A stretch of DNA of 64,000 bases from Acidiluteibacter ferrifornacis (lineage in GTDB: Bacteria; Bacteroidota; Bacteroidia; Flavobacteriales_E; Vicingaceae), in contig NZ_WWNE01000005.1 of NCBI RefSeq assembly GCF_009909615.1, positions 310,334-374,333 on the forward strand. The letters are read 5' to 3'. This document shows, one piece after another, positions 63,144 to 64,000 of this stretch (position 1 is its first letter; each line of letters opens with the position of its first letter). The position numbers and the translations under genes are program-made. The notes beneath the pieces are model-generated. The model searched no databases. It saw nothing but the letters and a program-made list of their open reading frames with translations, and was not told where the DNA came from.

Positions 63144-63524
63144 ATGTTACAAACTTCCAGAGCAAACAAGAATTTTAATCAGTTAATGGATTCGGCAATA
63201 AGAAAAGTAAAACGAAAAGGGTTTGATGATATTAGATCAGTTTCAAAAGATTATGATTCGCCTGTTCCATTTAAAAAGAAAGATTCAGAAATTCAATTTA
63301 CGCCTGATATAACCGCAAAAAATAGGAGAGGAAAGCACTACTTTGAAATCGCTCAAAAAACAGATGATGTCAATCAAATCGTCAGTAAATGGAAATTACT
63401 TTCCACAATGGCTGACCTTAAAAACGGTCAATTAAATATTTTAATTCCATTTGGTCAAAATAAATTTACTGAGCAATTGGTGCACGAGCATGATATTAAG
63501 GCTAATCTGATTAAGATGGATTAG
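63144..63524 (+). CDS. Conserved small protein with PD-(D/E)XK-like core
   Basis: I cannot name this family. The 126-residue protein starts with a basic segment (about residues 7-30). The core reads FTPDITAKNRRGKHYFEIAQ (about 50-69), followed by KTDDVNQIVSKWKLLSTM. The pattern PD...GK-xx-FEIAQK matches the beta-hairpin and (D/E)xK arrangement of PD-(D/E)XK nucleases, with a helix then a strand (LNILIPFGQNKF). If real, the candidate catalytic residues are Asp53, Glu67 and Lys70. No partner methylase or repair gene is adjacent. It ends one base before the ribH stop on the other strand. Confidence 0.65.
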   Translation: MLQTSRANKNFNQLMDSAIRKVKRKGFDDIRSVSKDYDSPVPFKKKDSEIQFTPDITAKNRRGKHYFEIAQKTDDVNQIVSKWKLLSTMADLKNGQLNILIPFGQNKFTEQLVHEHDIKANLIKMD

Positions 63525-63525
63525 G

Positions 63526-64000
63526 TTAGTCCTTTTTTTCAAACCTACGTTGAAGGTCAATCATTTTAATGGCAGTTACAGCGGCTTCATCTCCTTTGTT
63601 CCCCATTTTTCCACCACTTCTATCTATACTTTGCTGTTCATTATTATCTGTTAAAACCCCAAAGATGACAGGACGGTTATAGTTGATACTAACATCAACA
63701 ATTCCTTTGGTAACGCCTTGACAAACAAAATCAAAGTGTTTGGTTTCTCCCTGAATGACACAACCCAGGCAAATTACACCTTCTACATCAGTATTTTCTA
63801 ATAATGTTTGAGCTCCTAACGGCAGTTCAAATGCTCCGGGAACAGTGATAATGGTAATGTTATCCTCAGTGGCACCGTGTTTCAACAAGGTGGCCTTGGC
63901 TCCGTTCAGAAGTCCTGAAGTAATTTTCTCATTCCACTCAGAAACAACAATTCCGAATCGCATTGACTGCGCATTCGGAACTGTTTCTATGTTGTATGCT
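63526..64000 (-). CDS. ribH: 6,7-dimethyl-8-ribityllumazine synthase, N-terminus beyond window
   Basis: It condenses 5-amino-6-(D-ribitylamino)uracil with dihydroxybutanone phosphate in riboflavin synthesis, in a large oligomeric shell. Present are RFGIVVSEWNEKITSGLLNGA, VPGAFELPLGAQ, CLGCVIQGETKHFDFVCQGV, PVIFGVLTDNNEQQ and RSGGKMGNKGDEAA, with the last helix EAAVTAIKMIDL. An ATG at 63963 exists, but the frame continues open to the window edge as ...YNIETVPNAQSMRFGIVV, the usual Bacteroidota N-terminal extension, so the true start lies outside. The stop converges on the small nuclease-like gene with one base between. Confidence 0.95.
   Translation of the reverse strand, partial: AYNIETVPNAQSMRFGIVVSEWNEKITSGLLNGAKATLLKHGATEDNITIITVPGAFELPLGAQTLLENTDVEGVICLGCVIQGETKHFDFVCQGVTKGIVDVSINYNRPVIFGVLTDNNEQQSIDRSGGKMGNKGDEAAVTAIKMIDLQRRFEKKD

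Noticed and set aside
1-64000. CRISPR array, insertion sequence, prophage, rRNA or tRNA
   Set aside because: No regular spaced repeats, transposase or integrase frames, terminal repeats or clear cloverleaf were seen; by-eye reading could still miss a single tRNA.

Overview
The window is a gene-dense, AT-rich stretch of a Bacteroidota chromosome, most likely from a Flavobacteriales-like marine or freshwater bacterium. The evidence is internal. There is a type IX secretion gene (porQ) and two secreted proteases with T9SS-type C-terminal sorting domains. The menaquinone gene is of the futalosine type (mqnE). Bacteroidota-restricted families are present (DUF5686, DUF4833, DUF2911, Lacal_2735). 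The -7 promoter element TAnnTTTG recurs in front of genes. I see no rRNA, tRNA, CRISPR array, insertion sequence or prophage. The species cannot be told from the sequence.

Layout. 1-4.8 kb: a partial lipoprotein, an unrecognised protein with an operator-like inverted repeat upstream, a small membrane protein, a large DUF5686 outer-membrane protein and a DinB protein. 5-8.6 kb: YceI, pirin and AraC genes on one strand, then a stand-alone KAS III. 8.7-13.6 kb: the glyoxylate shunt (aceB-aceA), divergent from a RamB/ScfR-like regulator, with repeated sites between them. 13.6-17.2 kb: small conserved genes (DUF4833, NYN-LOTUS, DUF1648, DinB, phosphoesterase). 17.4-19.7 kb: overlapping aroB-aroA. 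19.8-26 kb: a barrel protein, mqnE, a secreted M43 protease and an AddB-like nuclease. 26-30 kb: an RprXY-like two-component pair, then porQ-cmk. 30-35 kb: ispH, a candidate small RNA, yebC, a dihydrouridine synthase, DUF5694 and an FKBP. 35-39 kb: DUF4442, DUF2911, and a cold-shock-like group (DEAD-box helicase, Csp, Lacal_2735). 39-47.5 kb: a ZIP transporter, AcuI-like oxidoreductase, GT-C membrane protein, clpB and a secreted M1 peptidase. 47.5-53.2 kb: a manganese/iron uptake operon (mntR, binding protein, ATPase, two permeases). 53.3-64 kb: an HTH repressor behind a multi-site operator region, pyrD, HMG-CoA lyase, a VWA-MoxR pair, M48 and MsrA lipoproteins, a TPR membrane protein, DoxX, a PD-(D/E)XK-like small protein and partial ribH.

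Most striking points. (1) The metal-uptake operon has a permease fused to a DtxR/MntR-like metal-sensing domain that visibly resembles the operon's own MntR. Between the two permeases it carries a translationally coupled lipoprotein with an HExxH...E protease-like motif. (2) Seven copies of a TTACAnnTGTAA palindrome precede an HTH gene, the last one covering its promoter; the mRNA is probably leaderless. (3) A short RNA candidate with its own promoter element, hairpin and terminator lies upstream of ispH. (4) Direct repeats lie between the glyoxylate genes and their likely regulator.

Several start codons were moved from the longest reading frame to an internal ATG where a TTG start, an overlapping terminator or domain boundaries argued for it. 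Twelve rho-independent terminators or terminator-like hairpins delimit transcription units.
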